From assembly GCF_046483665.1 (NCBI RefSeq), contig NZ_JAWOCR010000044.1, positions 1-48,100 on the forward strand: 48,100 bases of DNA, given 5' to 3'. Under the pieces are notes generated by a model that worked only from the letters and a program-made list of their open reading frames with translations, did not search any database and was not told where the DNA came from. Source of the DNA: Thiohalophilus sp046483665 (lineage in GTDB: Bacteria > Pseudomonadota > Gammaproteobacteria > UBA6429 > Thiohalophilaceae). Shown piece by piece: positions 32,415 to 40,839 of this stretch (positions within the stretch are counted from its first letter, which is position 1; every line of letters starts with the position of its first letter). Position numbers and translations under genes: made by a program.

Positions 32415-34496
32415 TTACTTGGCGTTACGTTCCTTTGCTTCCTTGATGACTTCTTCCGCCACATTGGCCGGGCATGGCATGTAGTGGGAGAACTCCATGG
32501 AAAACTGGCCACGGCCGGAGGTCATGGTCCGCAGATCGCCGATGTAGCCGAACATTTCGCTCAGCGGGCAGTCGGCTTTCACGCGCACACCGGTCGGGCC
32601 CGGCTCCTGAGACTTGATCATGCCACGACGACGGTTAAGGTCGCCGATCACATCACCGACGTTGTCTTCCGGTGAAAATACATCGACCTTCATCACCGGC
32701 TCCATCAACTGCGGTCCGGCCTTGGGCATGGACTGACGATAGGCTGCAGCCGCCGCCAGTTCATAGGCCACCGCAGAGGAATCCACCGGGTGATAGCCAC
32801 CGTCGACCAGGGTCACCTTGAAGTCCAGGCAGGGGTATCCGGCCAACACACCTTTATCCAGGCTCTTTTGGAAGCCCTTTTGCACGGCGGGCCAGAATTC
32901 ACGCGGCACGTTACCGCCGGTGACGATGGATTCAAACTCGAACCCGCTGCCCGGTTCGCCAGGCTCAATGGTGTAGTCGATCTTGGCGAACTGCCCCGAA
33001 CCACCGGTCTGTTTCTTGTGCGTGTAGCTATCTTCGATCTTCTGGGTAATGGTTTCGCGATAGGCCACCTGCGGCTTGCCGACAACCACTTCAACACCAT
33101 GGGTGCGTTTGAGGATGTCCACCTTGATATCCAGATGCAGCTCGCCCATGCCCTTGAGAATTGTCTCTCCACTGTCTTCGTCGGTTTCGACGCGGAACGA
33201 GGGATCCTCAGCCACCATCTTGCCGATAGCGATGCCCATCTTCTCGGCAGCCGCCTTGTCTTTTGGCGCGACCGCAAGGGATATCACTGGTTCGGGGAAT
33301 ACCATTGGTTCCAGAGTTGCCGGCTTGTTGGTATCACACAGGGTATGACCGGTCTGGGTGTGCTTGAGACCGATCAATGCGACGATGTCGCCAGCCTGGG
33401 CAGAATCACGCTCTTCACGATCGTCTGCGCTCATTTCCACAATACGGCCGATACGCTCATTTTTGCCGGTGGCAGTGTTCAGTACAGTGTCGCCTTTTTT
33501 GATCTTGCCCGAATAAATACGGGTGAAGGTCAAAGCCCCGTAACGGTCATCCATAATCTTGAAGGCCAGCGCGCGGAACGGCTCGTCAGTATCGACAATC
33601 GCGAACTCGCCGGTTTCATTCCCTTCGAGATCCACTTCCGGCTGTGGCGGCACTTCGGTCGGATCCGGAAGATAGTCCACGACCGCATCCAGAATCAGCT
33701 GCATGCCCTTGTTCTTGAAGGCCGAACCGCAATAGGTCGGGAAAAAGTCCAGAGCGATAGTGCCTTTGCGGATACAACGTTTGATGTCCTCGACTGATGG
33801 CTCTTCGCCTTCCAGGTATTTTTCCATCAGATCATCGTCCTGCTCAACGGCGGTCTCGATAAGCTTCTCACGCCATTCCTCTACCTGGTCGACCATGTCA
33901 TCCGGGACATCCTGGACTTCATAATTTTCCGGCAGCCCGGTATCGTCCCAGATCCAGGCCTTGCGGGTCAGCAGGTCGATCAGGCCCGTGAAGTTTTCCT
34001 CGATACCGATCGGCAGCACCATAACCAGCGGCGTGGCCGCCAGAATTTTTTCAACCTGGGCCACAACCCGGTAAAAATCGGCGCCAACGCGATCCAGCTT
34101 GTTGACAAAAATCAGACGCGCTACAGCCGAGTCGTTGGCATACCGCCAGTTGGTTTCCGACTGCGGCTCGACGCCGCCGGAGCCACAGAATACGCCGACA
34201 CCGCCGTCCAGCACTTTCAGAGAACGGTAAACTTCGATGGTAAAGTCAACGTGTCCGGGCGTATCGATAATGTTCAGGCGATGATCTTTCCAGGCGCAGG
34301 TAGTGGCCGCAGACTGGATAGTGATGCCGCGCTCGGATTCCTGGTCCATGAAGTCCATGGTGGAGGCACCATCATGGACCTCCCCCAGCTTGTGGATCTT
34401 GCCGGTTAACTTCAGGATACGTTCGGTGGTGGTGGTCTTGCCGGCGTCCACGTGCGCAAAGATGCCGATGTTTCTGTACTTGCTCAAATCATTCAT
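32415..34496 (-). CDS. fusA: Elongation factor G, diverged paralogue type
   Basis: A 693-residue translational GTPase that drives ribosomal translocation or recycling. G1 AHVDAGKTTTTERIL, switch II DTPGH, NKLDR, and the later domains (YRETITQKI, GGSGQFAKI, RRRGMI, SEMFGYIGDLRTMTSGRGQFSMEF) are all visible. Compared with the usual EF-G it differs at many normally fixed places (VFCGSGGVEPQSETNWRYAND, TMDFMDQESERGITI). It is also not in a str operon with rpsL, rpsG or tuf. It therefore looks like the EF-G2-type paralogue known in several gammaproteobacteria. It is a single gene ending at a strong terminator. Confidence 0.9.
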   Translation of the reverse strand: MNDLSKYRNIGIFAHVDAGKTTTTERILKLTGKIHKLGEVHDGASTMDFMDQESERGITIQSAATTCAWKDHRLNIIDTPGHVDFTIEVYRSLKVLDGGVGVFCGSGGVEPQSETNWRYANDSAVARLIFVNKLDRVGADFYRVVAQVEKILAATPLVMVLPIGIEENFTGLIDLLTRKAWIWDDTGLPENYEVQDVPDDMVDQVEEWREKLIETAVEQDDDLMEKYLEGEEPSVEDIKRCIRKGTIALDFFPTYCGSAFKNKGMQLILDAVVDYLPDPTEVPPQPEVDLEGNETGEFAIVDTDEPFRALAFKIMDDRYGALTFTRIYSGKIKKGDTVLNTATGKNERIGRIVEMSADDREERDSAQAGDIVALIGLKHTQTGHTLCDTNKPATLEPMVFPEPVISLAVAPKDKAAAEKMGIAIGKMVAEDPSFRVETDEDSGETILKGMGELHLDIKVDILKRTHGVEVVVGKPQVAYRETITQKIEDSYTHKKQTGGSGQFAKIDYTIEPGEPGSGFEFESIVTGGNVPREFWPAVQKGFQKSLDKGVLAGYPCLDFKVTLVDGGYHPVDSSAVAYELAAAAAYRQSMPKAGPQLMEPVMKVDVFSPEDNVGDVIGDLNRRRGMIKSQEPGPTGVRVKADCPLSEMFGYIGDLRTMTSGRGQFSMEFSHYMPCPANVAEEVIKEAKERNAK

Positions 34497-34926
34497 GTTT
34501 CTACCTGCAATTCATTCAATTGCCCGTCACTGAGCCGGGCCGGTGTGTGATGGTAATAAGCCTGGACCACCACCAGGAGACTGCCTGTGCGGCGCTGGCG
34601 GCAAAATAAGCCGCGCATTATACCCAAAGTGACAAAAAATGTGCATGACAATCGGGGGCTGGAAGGACGATTTTACGGAAAATCAGCCGTGCGGCGGACC
34701 GCCCCAGGCCAGTTTGGCGCTGTCGAGCCGATATGGGGCCGGATTTAGCCGCTTCAAGTGGCCCACAAACCGCTCTCAAACAGGGATAGTTATAAATTGG
34801 AATCCTCACCGCCGGACAGGTCACGATGAAAGTGCCCGGAAAATCCCGGGCGGGAGGCCATCAGGGTGATAAAGCTGGCGGCTGTGATTGTGCCGGTATC
34901 CCGAAGCACAACGAACCGGGGACCAA
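34497..34926. other. Intergenic region upstream of fusA
   Basis: No gene is seen in these 430 bp. On the minus strand a TATAAT-like -10 (34617-34622) lies about 120 bp before the fusA ATG, with TTGTCA boxes at 34630-34635 and 34646-34651, neither at ideal spacing. The rest shows no clear element. Confidence 0.4.
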
Positions 34927-35787
34927 TCACCGCACGTAGCGCCGATATTCCAGAACAAGCGGGTGTTGCTCGCCCAGCAGGTTGAACAGGCGTCGCATGG
35001 CCAACGAGGCATATCCTCCCTCAAACCCCGGAGCCTGTTCGATAATGAGCGCCAGTTGCTGGAGCGCAGCGGCGTAGTCTTCACTCACTACGTGGTGTGC
35101 CACCAGTTGCCGGCGCGTTTCCAGCGCGCCGGGGTCCCCGCTCAGCCGTGCCTCCAGGCTGGCACGGTCCCGTTCGGGATCGTACTCGACAAAAAATGTC
35201 AGCTGATCGTGCAGGCGGCGAATTTCGGGATGCCCGGCATGATAATCCGGCAGGCTGTTGAGGACCTTCAGTGCCTCTGCGTAACGTTGTTCGTGCCTGA
35301 GCAGTTTACACAGGGTCAGCGGCAGACGCGGGTTGTCCGGATCGCAGGCAACCGCTTCGGCGATAGCCGTATAGGCAGCCTGCTGCTCGCCGCGAACATA
35401 CATATCCACTGCATCGGCCAGGGCCAGATCCGACTCCCGGGCCATGTATTGATCGAGTAGCCGGCGCACGGCCTCTTCCGGCTGGTAGCCGTGACGGGAG
35501 GCCACCACCTCGCCACGATGGAAGAGCTTCAGAGTCGGAACGCTGATAACCCCGTAATTTCGGGCAAGCGTCTCATCGGCTTCCACGTCGATATTGACCA
35601 GCAAGGCACGCCCCTGGCAGACATGAATGATCTTCTCCAGCACCGGCGAGAGACTCGAACAAATCGTCGCCGTGCTCGAGCAGAAGTTGACCAGAACCGG
35701 GCCCTGATGGGAGTTTTCCAGTACCCTCGAGTCAAAATTCTTGCTGTCGGCACTCAGGATACAGGGGGAATCTGGCCTCTCGCTCAT
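34927..35787 (-). CDS. CnoX/YbbN-like thioredoxin-TPR protein lacking the CxxC pair
   Basis: A 286-residue cytoplasmic protein: a thioredoxin-fold domain (about 10-115) followed by helical TPR-like repeats (about 120-286). The active-site region reads LVNFCSSTATICSSL, so the usual WCGPC has become ATIC with only the second cysteine (Cys43). The cis-proline segment SVPTLKLF is kept. E. coli CnoX (YbbN) likewise lacks the first cysteine and works as a holdase for GroEL/ES, so a redox-poor chaperone role is likely. The ATG at 35787 fits the family; a TTG upstream at 35853 is less probable. Confidence 0.85.
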   Translation of the reverse strand: MSERPDSPCILSADSKNFDSRVLENSHQGPVLVNFCSSTATICSSLSPVLEKIIHVCQGRALLVNIDVEADETLARNYGVISVPTLKLFHRGEVVASRHGYQPEEAVRRLLDQYMARESDLALADAVDMYVRGEQQAAYTAIAEAVACDPDNPRLPLTLCKLLRHEQRYAEALKVLNSLPDYHAGHPEIRRLHDQLTFFVEYDPERDRASLEARLSGDPGALETRRQLVAHHVVSEDYAAALQQLALIIEQAPGFEGGYASLAMRRLFNLLGEQHPLVLEYRRYVR

Positions 35788-35892
35788 CGTCTGTAACACT
35801 GTCTTTGCAGGAATCGGGCCATCTACTGAAACACATCCCTCACCCGGGTTCAATTCCGGCGTTCGTCGCGCCGGCCGGAATCAAATTTTTTG

Positions 35893-35922
35893 TTGTTGTG
35901 TGGTGTTAAAACGGGGTATGAT
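35893..35922 (+). promoter_or_regulatory. Candidate csp promoter with long leader
   Basis: TTGTTG (35893-35898) and TATGAT (35917-35922) are 18 bp apart. Transcription from about 35929 would give a leader of about 170 nt before the csp ATG at 36101, typical of cspA-type mRNAs. Confidence 0.45.
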
Positions 35923-36100
35923 GGTCTTGCTTCGAAAGAAGTCATGGTTCCGAAAGGTGCCGTGTTACTAACTGCATATTATTAAGGTTCTTCAAGAAAT
36001 ACCGGCGCGACCTCGTTGTACCTTCCCGATTTTTCCTGAATTCTGCCTCAAATGATTTGCACGACCATTATTTACATATAGAAAGATTGAGGTATTTTCC

Positions 36101-36304
36101 ATGACTAACGGTACCGTTAAGTGGTTTAACGAATCCAAGGGTTTCGGCTTTATCACCCCGGAAGACGGCGGCAAAGACGTCTTTGTCCATTTCTCCGCGA
36201 TTGTCGGTGATGGCTTCCGGACCCTGGCTGAAGGCCAACAGGTCAGTTTTGAAGTCGAACAGGGCCCCAAAGGCCCACAGGCAGCCCGCGTTACCGCCGC
36301 CTGA
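36101..36304 (+). CDS. CspA-family cold-shock protein, third copy
   Basis: A 67-residue cold-shock domain protein with KWFNESKGFGFI (RNP1), DVFVHFSAI (RNP2) and VSFEVEQGPKGPQAARV. Of the three copies this is closest to the canonical CspA sequence. It should be an RNA chaperone. A candidate promoter with a long leader lies upstream and a strong terminator just downstream, so it is a single-gene unit. Confidence 0.95.
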   Translation: MTNGTVKWFNESKGFGFITPEDGGKDVFVHFSAIVGDGFRTLAEGQQVSFEVEQGPKGPQAARVTAA

Positions 36305-36329
36305 GCCGGATTTCTACAATCCGCACATT

Positions 36330-36362
36330 GAAACGGCAGCCCCAGGGCTGCCGTTTCTTTTT
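36330..36362 (+). terminator. Rho-independent terminator after csp
   Basis: Perfect 12-bp arms GAAACGGCAGCC / GGCTGCCGTTTC around a 4-nt loop are followed by five T residues. Confidence 0.9.
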
Positions 36363-36508
36363 GTCGTTTGAAAATGTCTCTCAATACTCCACGAAATTCC
36401 ACCCAGTACACATTTCCCGCGCTTGCCCGCCAACGGCAGCTTGATAGAATGAGCCTGAATAGTCCGACAGTGTTAACTGACCGGACACCGACGCAAGGAC
36501 CTGTTGCC

Positions 36509-37453
36509 ATGACCCGGCTTTTCCTTCGGACTGTAACCAGCTTCTTTGTATTTTGGACCGCCATCGTGCAGGCGGAACCCGACTTTTCGATGCAACCTGA
36601 ACAGCTCGCCACCGGCATTTACGCGGTTATCCCGCCGACCAGAGAATTGCCCGGTGCGCAAAATCGTAGCTGGAATTCAAACAGTGCCTTTATCGTTACC
36701 GATGATGGGGTGCTGGTGGTGGATACCGGCAGCCCCACCGAGATAGGCGAAGCCTTGAAAACAGCGATTGCCGGGGTCACTAACCAGCCGGTGCGCTGGA
36801 TTCTCAATACTCATGCCCATGGTGATCACTGGCTGGGCAACGCGGCATTCGAAGAGAGTGTGGAAAACATCTATGCCACCCAAACGGTTATCAACCAGAT
36901 AAAATCACAGGGAGAAAACTGGGTTAGCAACTTCAAGCGTATGACTGACGGCGCTACCGGTAACTCCAGAATCATCCCGCCGGATACCGCCATTGATTCG
37001 CGCCGGGAGCTGCAACTGGGTAACAAACAGATCGTGCTGTTTCCTTCCGGTAACAGCCACTCACCGGGAGACCTGTTGCTCTGGCTGCCCGATGACAGAG
37101 TGCTGATCAGCGGCGATGTCATCTATTCCGATCGCATGCCCTCGACCAACAATTCAAACCTGCAGCAGTGGATCACGCTGCTGCAAGAGCTCGAACAATT
37201 GCAGCCCCAAACAGTCATACCTGGACACGGCCGCGTCACGAATGTGCATGGGATTGAACAACTGCATGCACTGTTGACCGCACTGTGGCAGGCCGTCGAA
37301 GAAGGCTATAACGCCAATCTTGCCACCTATGAAACTGTGCCGCTGGCCCGCGTACGACTGGCCGACTTTGCCGGGACGTATCCGGGGATGGACGAAAAAC
37401 TGCCACGGGATGTGCCGCGGGTCTATTTACAGGTGGAGGCCGCCACTTTTTAA
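36509..37453 (+). CDS. Exported metallo-beta-lactamase-fold hydrolase
   Basis: A 314-residue zinc hydrolase. A signal peptide (VTSFFVFWTAIVQA) follows the ATG at 36509, which has AAGGA upstream; a longer in-frame start at 36368 lacks an export signal. Metal ligands are NTHAHGDHWLGN (His102, His104, Asp106, His107), GNSHSPGD, SGDVIYSD and PGHGRV. The protein resembles SoxH-like and quinoprotein-associated metallohydrolases rather than a true beta-lactamase. It should act in the periplasm; the substrate is unknown. Confidence 0.87.
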   Translation: MTRLFLRTVTSFFVFWTAIVQAEPDFSMQPEQLATGIYAVIPPTRELPGAQNRSWNSNSAFIVTDDGVLVVDTGSPTEIGEALKTAIAGVTNQPVRWILNTHAHGDHWLGNAAFEESVENIYATQTVINQIKSQGENWVSNFKRMTDGATGNSRIIPPDTAIDSRRELQLGNKQIVLFPSGNSHSPGDLLLWLPDDRVLISGDVIYSDRMPSTNNSNLQQWITLLQELEQLQPQTVIPGHGRVTNVHGIEQLHALLTALWQAVEEGYNANLATYETVPLARVRLADFAGTYPGMDEKLPRDVPRVYLQVEAATF

Positions 37454-37660
37454 TAAGCCTTGCGAATATCAGTCCTGAGTGAGATTGTTTCGTCACGTTG
37501 TTTCTTGCAAGACGCTCTCTATTTTCTGTCATTGCTAGCGAAGCAACCTTTTGAATAACATGTTCAGACATTCGGAATACCTGAACAAACAACAACACAG
37601 GGACAAATTGGTTCGTTGACCTGCTACCTTTCATTCAACAGACAGGAACTATAGAAACTC

Positions 37661-38212
37661 ATGCGCCCTGGTAACACGACAACCGATTACGGACCCGTTG
37701 CCATAATTTTTCACTGGCTGACAGCATTGGTTATCGTCGGTCTGTTTGCGCTGGGTTTATGGATGGTGGAACTGACCTACTATGACAGCTGGTATACCGA
37801 GGCACCGGCAATCCACAAGTCGGTCGGTCTCCTGCTGTTTGCGCTGGTCCTGCTACGGCTGATCTGGCGGCTGGGCAATCCCCGGCCCGAACCGCTCGGC
37901 GCACCAGTGGAAAAACGCCTGGCCGGCGGCATGCACTTGCTGCTCTACCTGTTTATGTTTGCGGTACTGATCAGCGGTTACCTGATTTCCACGGCCAAAG
38001 GCAAACCAATCGTGGTATTTGACTGGTTTTCCGTCCCCGCCACCGTGCATGATTTGCCCGACCAGGAAGATATAGCCGGCCTGATCCATTTTTGGCTGGC
38101 CTGGGGGCTGATTATTCTGAGCAGCGGTCACACTCTGGCGGCGCTCAAGCACCACTATATCGACCGCGACGCTACCTTGCGCCGCATGTTACGTTTCACT
38201 CAAAACAACTAA
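37661..38212 (+). CDS. Cytochrome b561
   Basis: A 183-residue four-helix inner-membrane haem protein. Haem-ligand histidines are visible in FHWLTALVIVG (helix 1), AIHKSVGLLLFALVLLRLIW (helix 2), the helix starting GMHLLLYLFMFAVLISGY, and GHTLAALKHHYI (helix 4). Such proteins transfer electrons between quinone and periplasmic partners or superoxide. The gene is followed after 13 bp by yceI, the same pairing as yceJ-yceI in E. coli. Confidence 0.92.
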   Translation: MRPGNTTTDYGPVAIIFHWLTALVIVGLFALGLWMVELTYYDSWYTEAPAIHKSVGLLLFALVLLRLIWRLGNPRPEPLGAPVEKRLAGGMHLLLYLFMFAVLISGYLISTAKGKPIVVFDWFSVPATVHDLPDQEDIAGLIHFWLAWGLIILSSGHTLAALKHHYIDRDATLRRMLRFTQNN

Positions 38213-38225
38213 CAAGGAGTTCACC

Positions 38226-38804
38226 ATGTTACGTAAACGCCTTTTTTCATTTCTGAGCGGCCTGTTATTGCTTGCCAGTGGTCCACTCATGGCTGCCGAG
38301 TACAAGATCGACACCGAAGGGCAGCATGCCTTTATTCAGTTCCGCATTCAGCACCTGGGCTACAGCTGGCTGTACGGTCGCTTCAATGATTTTGACGGCG
38401 GTTTTACCTATGACGAAGCCAATCCTGACAAGTCGAAGGTCAATATTACTATCGACATGAGCAGCATCGACTCCAATCATGCCGAACGAGACAAACATCT
38501 GCGCGGCGAAGATTTCTTCCATGTCAGCAAATATCCCGAGGCCCGCTTCGTCAGCACGGCTTTCGAAGATCATGGTGACGGCACCGCAACCCTGCAAGGC
38601 GACCTGACTATAAAGGACGTCACCCGCAACGTGACCATCGACGTAAAACATGTTGGCCATGGCGAGGACCCCTGGGGCGGTTATCGCCGCGGTTTTGCCG
38701 GCACCACGACCATCAAGCTGAAAGACTTCAACATCGATTATGACCTGGGTCCGGCCTCGACCTATGCCGAGCTGGAACTGTCGATTGAAGGGATTCGTCA
38801 GTAA
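38226..38804 (+). CDS. yceI: YceI family periplasmic protein
   Basis: A 192-residue lipocalin-like protein with signal peptide (FLSGLLLLASGPLMAAEYKID). YKIDTEGQHAFIQFRIQHLGYSWLYGRFNDFDG, HLRGEDFFHVSKYPEARF and LTIKDVTRNVTIDV are typical. YceI-type proteins bind isoprenoid-type lipids such as ubiquinone precursors in a beta-barrel and are induced by stress or high pH in some species. It is cotranscribed with cytochrome b561, with AGGAG well placed before the ATG. Confidence 0.95.
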   Translation: MLRKRLFSFLSGLLLLASGPLMAAEYKIDTEGQHAFIQFRIQHLGYSWLYGRFNDFDGGFTYDEANPDKSKVNITIDMSSIDSNHAERDKHLRGEDFFHVSKYPEARFVSTAFEDHGDGTATLQGDLTIKDVTRNVTIDVKHVGHGEDPWGGYRRGFAGTTTIKLKDFNIDYDLGPASTYAELELSIEGIRQ

Positions 38805-38853
38805 TTCTGTTAACCGCAGGCGCCGGCCCGGTTCTTTGACACTCTCCGCTGCA

Positions 38854-39159
38854 TTATAGAAACCGGGTTCGGCCTGTCAGTTCGTCCAGAGAAAGAGTTA
38901 CATCACGCAAACCGGAACCGTCTTCCTCTGACCCGATAACCACGCCTTTGCCGGAGACAGGAATCAGGCTGTCGACCTGGAACCGACCTTCGCTGCCACG
39001 CAGAAAACACTCCTCATCAAAAAACAGGCGATCACCGTCGGCATCGACCTCGTCATTAGCAATAGTTTCATATCCGATCAGGTTGACGATATCCTCATAA
39101 CAGCTGATATCGACCGGTTCAATAGATTGATTTTCAGGGCGAATTAGTAATGCTTTCAT
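38854..39159 (-). CDS. Small DUF3846-like protein
   Basis: A 101-residue acidic, soluble protein. MKALLIRPENQSIEPVDISCYEDIVNLIGYE and the later GDRLFFDEECFL resemble DUF3846 proteins, which occur in phages, plasmids and some chromosomes with no known function. GAGGAAT precedes the ATG. It is downstream of the SLC13 gene on the same strand, with a gap of about 30 bp. Family assignment is moderate. Confidence 0.65.
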   Translation of the reverse strand: MKALLIRPENQSIEPVDISCYEDIVNLIGYETIANDEVDADGDRLFFDEECFLRGSEGRFQVDSLIPVSGKGVVIGSEEDGSGLRDVTLSLDELTGRTRFL

Positions 39160-39191
39160 GGGACTATTCCTCTACATAGAAAGACAGCATA

Positions 39192-40673
39192 TCAGTTAAC
39201 ACTCAGCTGCAACACTGATGGCAATACCAGTGAAATAAAACCGGTAATCAGCACGGCACCGATCAGATTCAGTAATACACCTGCCCGTGCCATTTGCGGA
39301 ATGGTGACCTGGCGACTGGCGAACACAATCGCATTGGGTGGCGTCGCTACGGGCAACATAAAAGCAAAGGAAGCCGCCAGTGCGGCGGCAGCCATCAATG
39401 CCAACGGTGCAATCTCGGCCGCCAGGGCAAAGCCGGACATTACCGGTAATAACAGCGAGGCGGTCGCGGTATTGGAAGTGACTTCGGTCATAAAAATAAC
39501 CAGCAGCACCACGGCCAGGATCAAGACAACCATATTCGCATCTTGCAACAGTATTAGCTGCCCGCCCAGCCATTCGGTCAGGCCGCTGTCCGCAAAGCCG
39601 CTGGCCAGGGCAAAGCCGCCCCCGAATAGAATGATGATATCCCAGGGAATGCGTACTGCCGTCTTCCAGTCGAGCAGAAACTGCCCTTTTTTAATGTCCG
39701 CGGGAATCACAAACAACAACAGTGCTCCGAGGATCGCCACACTGGAGTCAGTAATCTCGCTCAATGCCGGAATGTCGGTCAACAGACCACGGAACAACCA
39801 GACGGCCACCACGAAACCGAACACGATCAGCACCCGTTTTTCCTGCTTGCTCATGGGCCCGAGCTCATCCAGTTGTTGGCGAATGACATTGCGTCCCCCA
39901 CTTAATCCTTCGGCCATGGTTTGACGAAAGGCGACGCGGGTCAGGAACCACCAGGTAATAAACAACATCACAACCGACAAAGGCGCAGCGAACAGCATCC
40001 ATTCAGCAAAGCCGATGCTGTAGCCATACTGTTTTTCCACCACCCCGGCGAGAATCGCATTCGGTGGCGTGCCGATCAGGGTCGCGACCCCGCCGATGGA
40101 GGCGGCATAGGCGATGCCCAGCATCAGTGAAACTCCGAACCAGCTCGGTGTCAGGGGCTCATCCTCCGCCGGCTGTTCCGGAGACAATTGACGCAATACC
40201 GCCATACCGATGGTCACCATTAACATGGCGGTGGCGGTATTGCTGATCCAGCAGGACAGAAAAGCGGTCGCCAGCATAAAGCCCAGCAATACCCGGCTCG
40301 GCGTAGTACCAACAAGTCGAATGGTTTGCAGGGCAATCCGCTTGTGCAGCCCCCAGCGCTCGATTGCCATGGCAATCAAAAACCCGCCCATAAACAGATA
40401 AATCAGATGATTGGCGTAGGAGGCCGTCACTTTGGCGGTCGGCATCACCCCCAGCAAAGGAAATAATGCAATCGGGATCAGGGCGGTAGCCGGTATCGGA
40501 ATCGCTTCGGTAATCCACAGAGTGGCCATTAACAGGGTCACTGCCGCGGCTTTTTGTCCTTCAGGCGACATGCCCTCCGGGGTTGGTATCAGGAGCATTA
40601 TGACAAACAATAGAGGACCGAGAGCCAGTCCAATCTTTTGCCTTCGGCTAAAGCCGATTTCCTTCTGTCGCAC
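39192..40673 (-). CDS. SLC13/DASS family sodium-coupled anion transporter
   Basis: A 493-residue polytopic membrane protein of the divalent anion/sodium symporter family. Both SNT-type motifs that bind sodium and substrate are present: FLSCWISNTATAMLM and VTSNTATASLLLPV, along with LMATLWITEAIPIPATAL near the start. Substrates may be dicarboxylates, sulfate or phosphate; sequence alone does not decide. The start is GTG with AGGGGG upstream. It is convergent with yceI and precedes the DUF3846-like gene. Confidence 0.92.
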   Translation of the reverse strand: MRQKEIGFSRRQKIGLALGPLLFVIMLLIPTPEGMSPEGQKAAAVTLLMATLWITEAIPIPATALIPIALFPLLGVMPTAKVTASYANHLIYLFMGGFLIAMAIERWGLHKRIALQTIRLVGTTPSRVLLGFMLATAFLSCWISNTATAMLMVTIGMAVLRQLSPEQPAEDEPLTPSWFGVSLMLGIAYAASIGGVATLIGTPPNAILAGVVEKQYGYSIGFAEWMLFAAPLSVVMLFITWWFLTRVAFRQTMAEGLSGGRNVIRQQLDELGPMSKQEKRVLIVFGFVVAVWLFRGLLTDIPALSEITDSSVAILGALLLFVIPADIKKGQFLLDWKTAVRIPWDIIILFGGGFALASGFADSGLTEWLGGQLILLQDANMVVLILAVVLLVIFMTEVTSNTATASLLLPVMSGFALAAEIAPLALMAAAALAASFAFMLPVATPPNAIVFASRQVTIPQMARAGVLLNLIGAVLITGFISLVLPSVLQLSVN

Positions 40674-40773
40674 GATATCCCCCTGTTTTGGCCGTGACCC
40701 AGCCAGGATGAGCTCTGACAGCTACCATACTCAAACGCCCTGAAGCCGGCAATCGTCCCGCCTGCGCAGACAT

Positions 40774-40804
40774 AAAAAAACCCGCATCCAGAACGGATAC
40801 GGGT
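40774..40804 (-). terminator. Rho-independent terminator of the iron-uptake operon
   Basis: On the minus strand a 10-bp stem with one G-T wobble (arms 40795-40804 and 40780-40789, 5-nt loop) is followed by seven T residues. It lies about 35 bp after the receptor stop. Confidence 0.85.
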
Positions 40805-40839
40805 GGGTCACTACCAATGGCAGAGGAGTAGAAAAGCGG

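Noticed and set aside
32790..33797. A 335-codon open frame on the plus strand
   Set aside because: It is antisense to fusA, whose motifs are complete.
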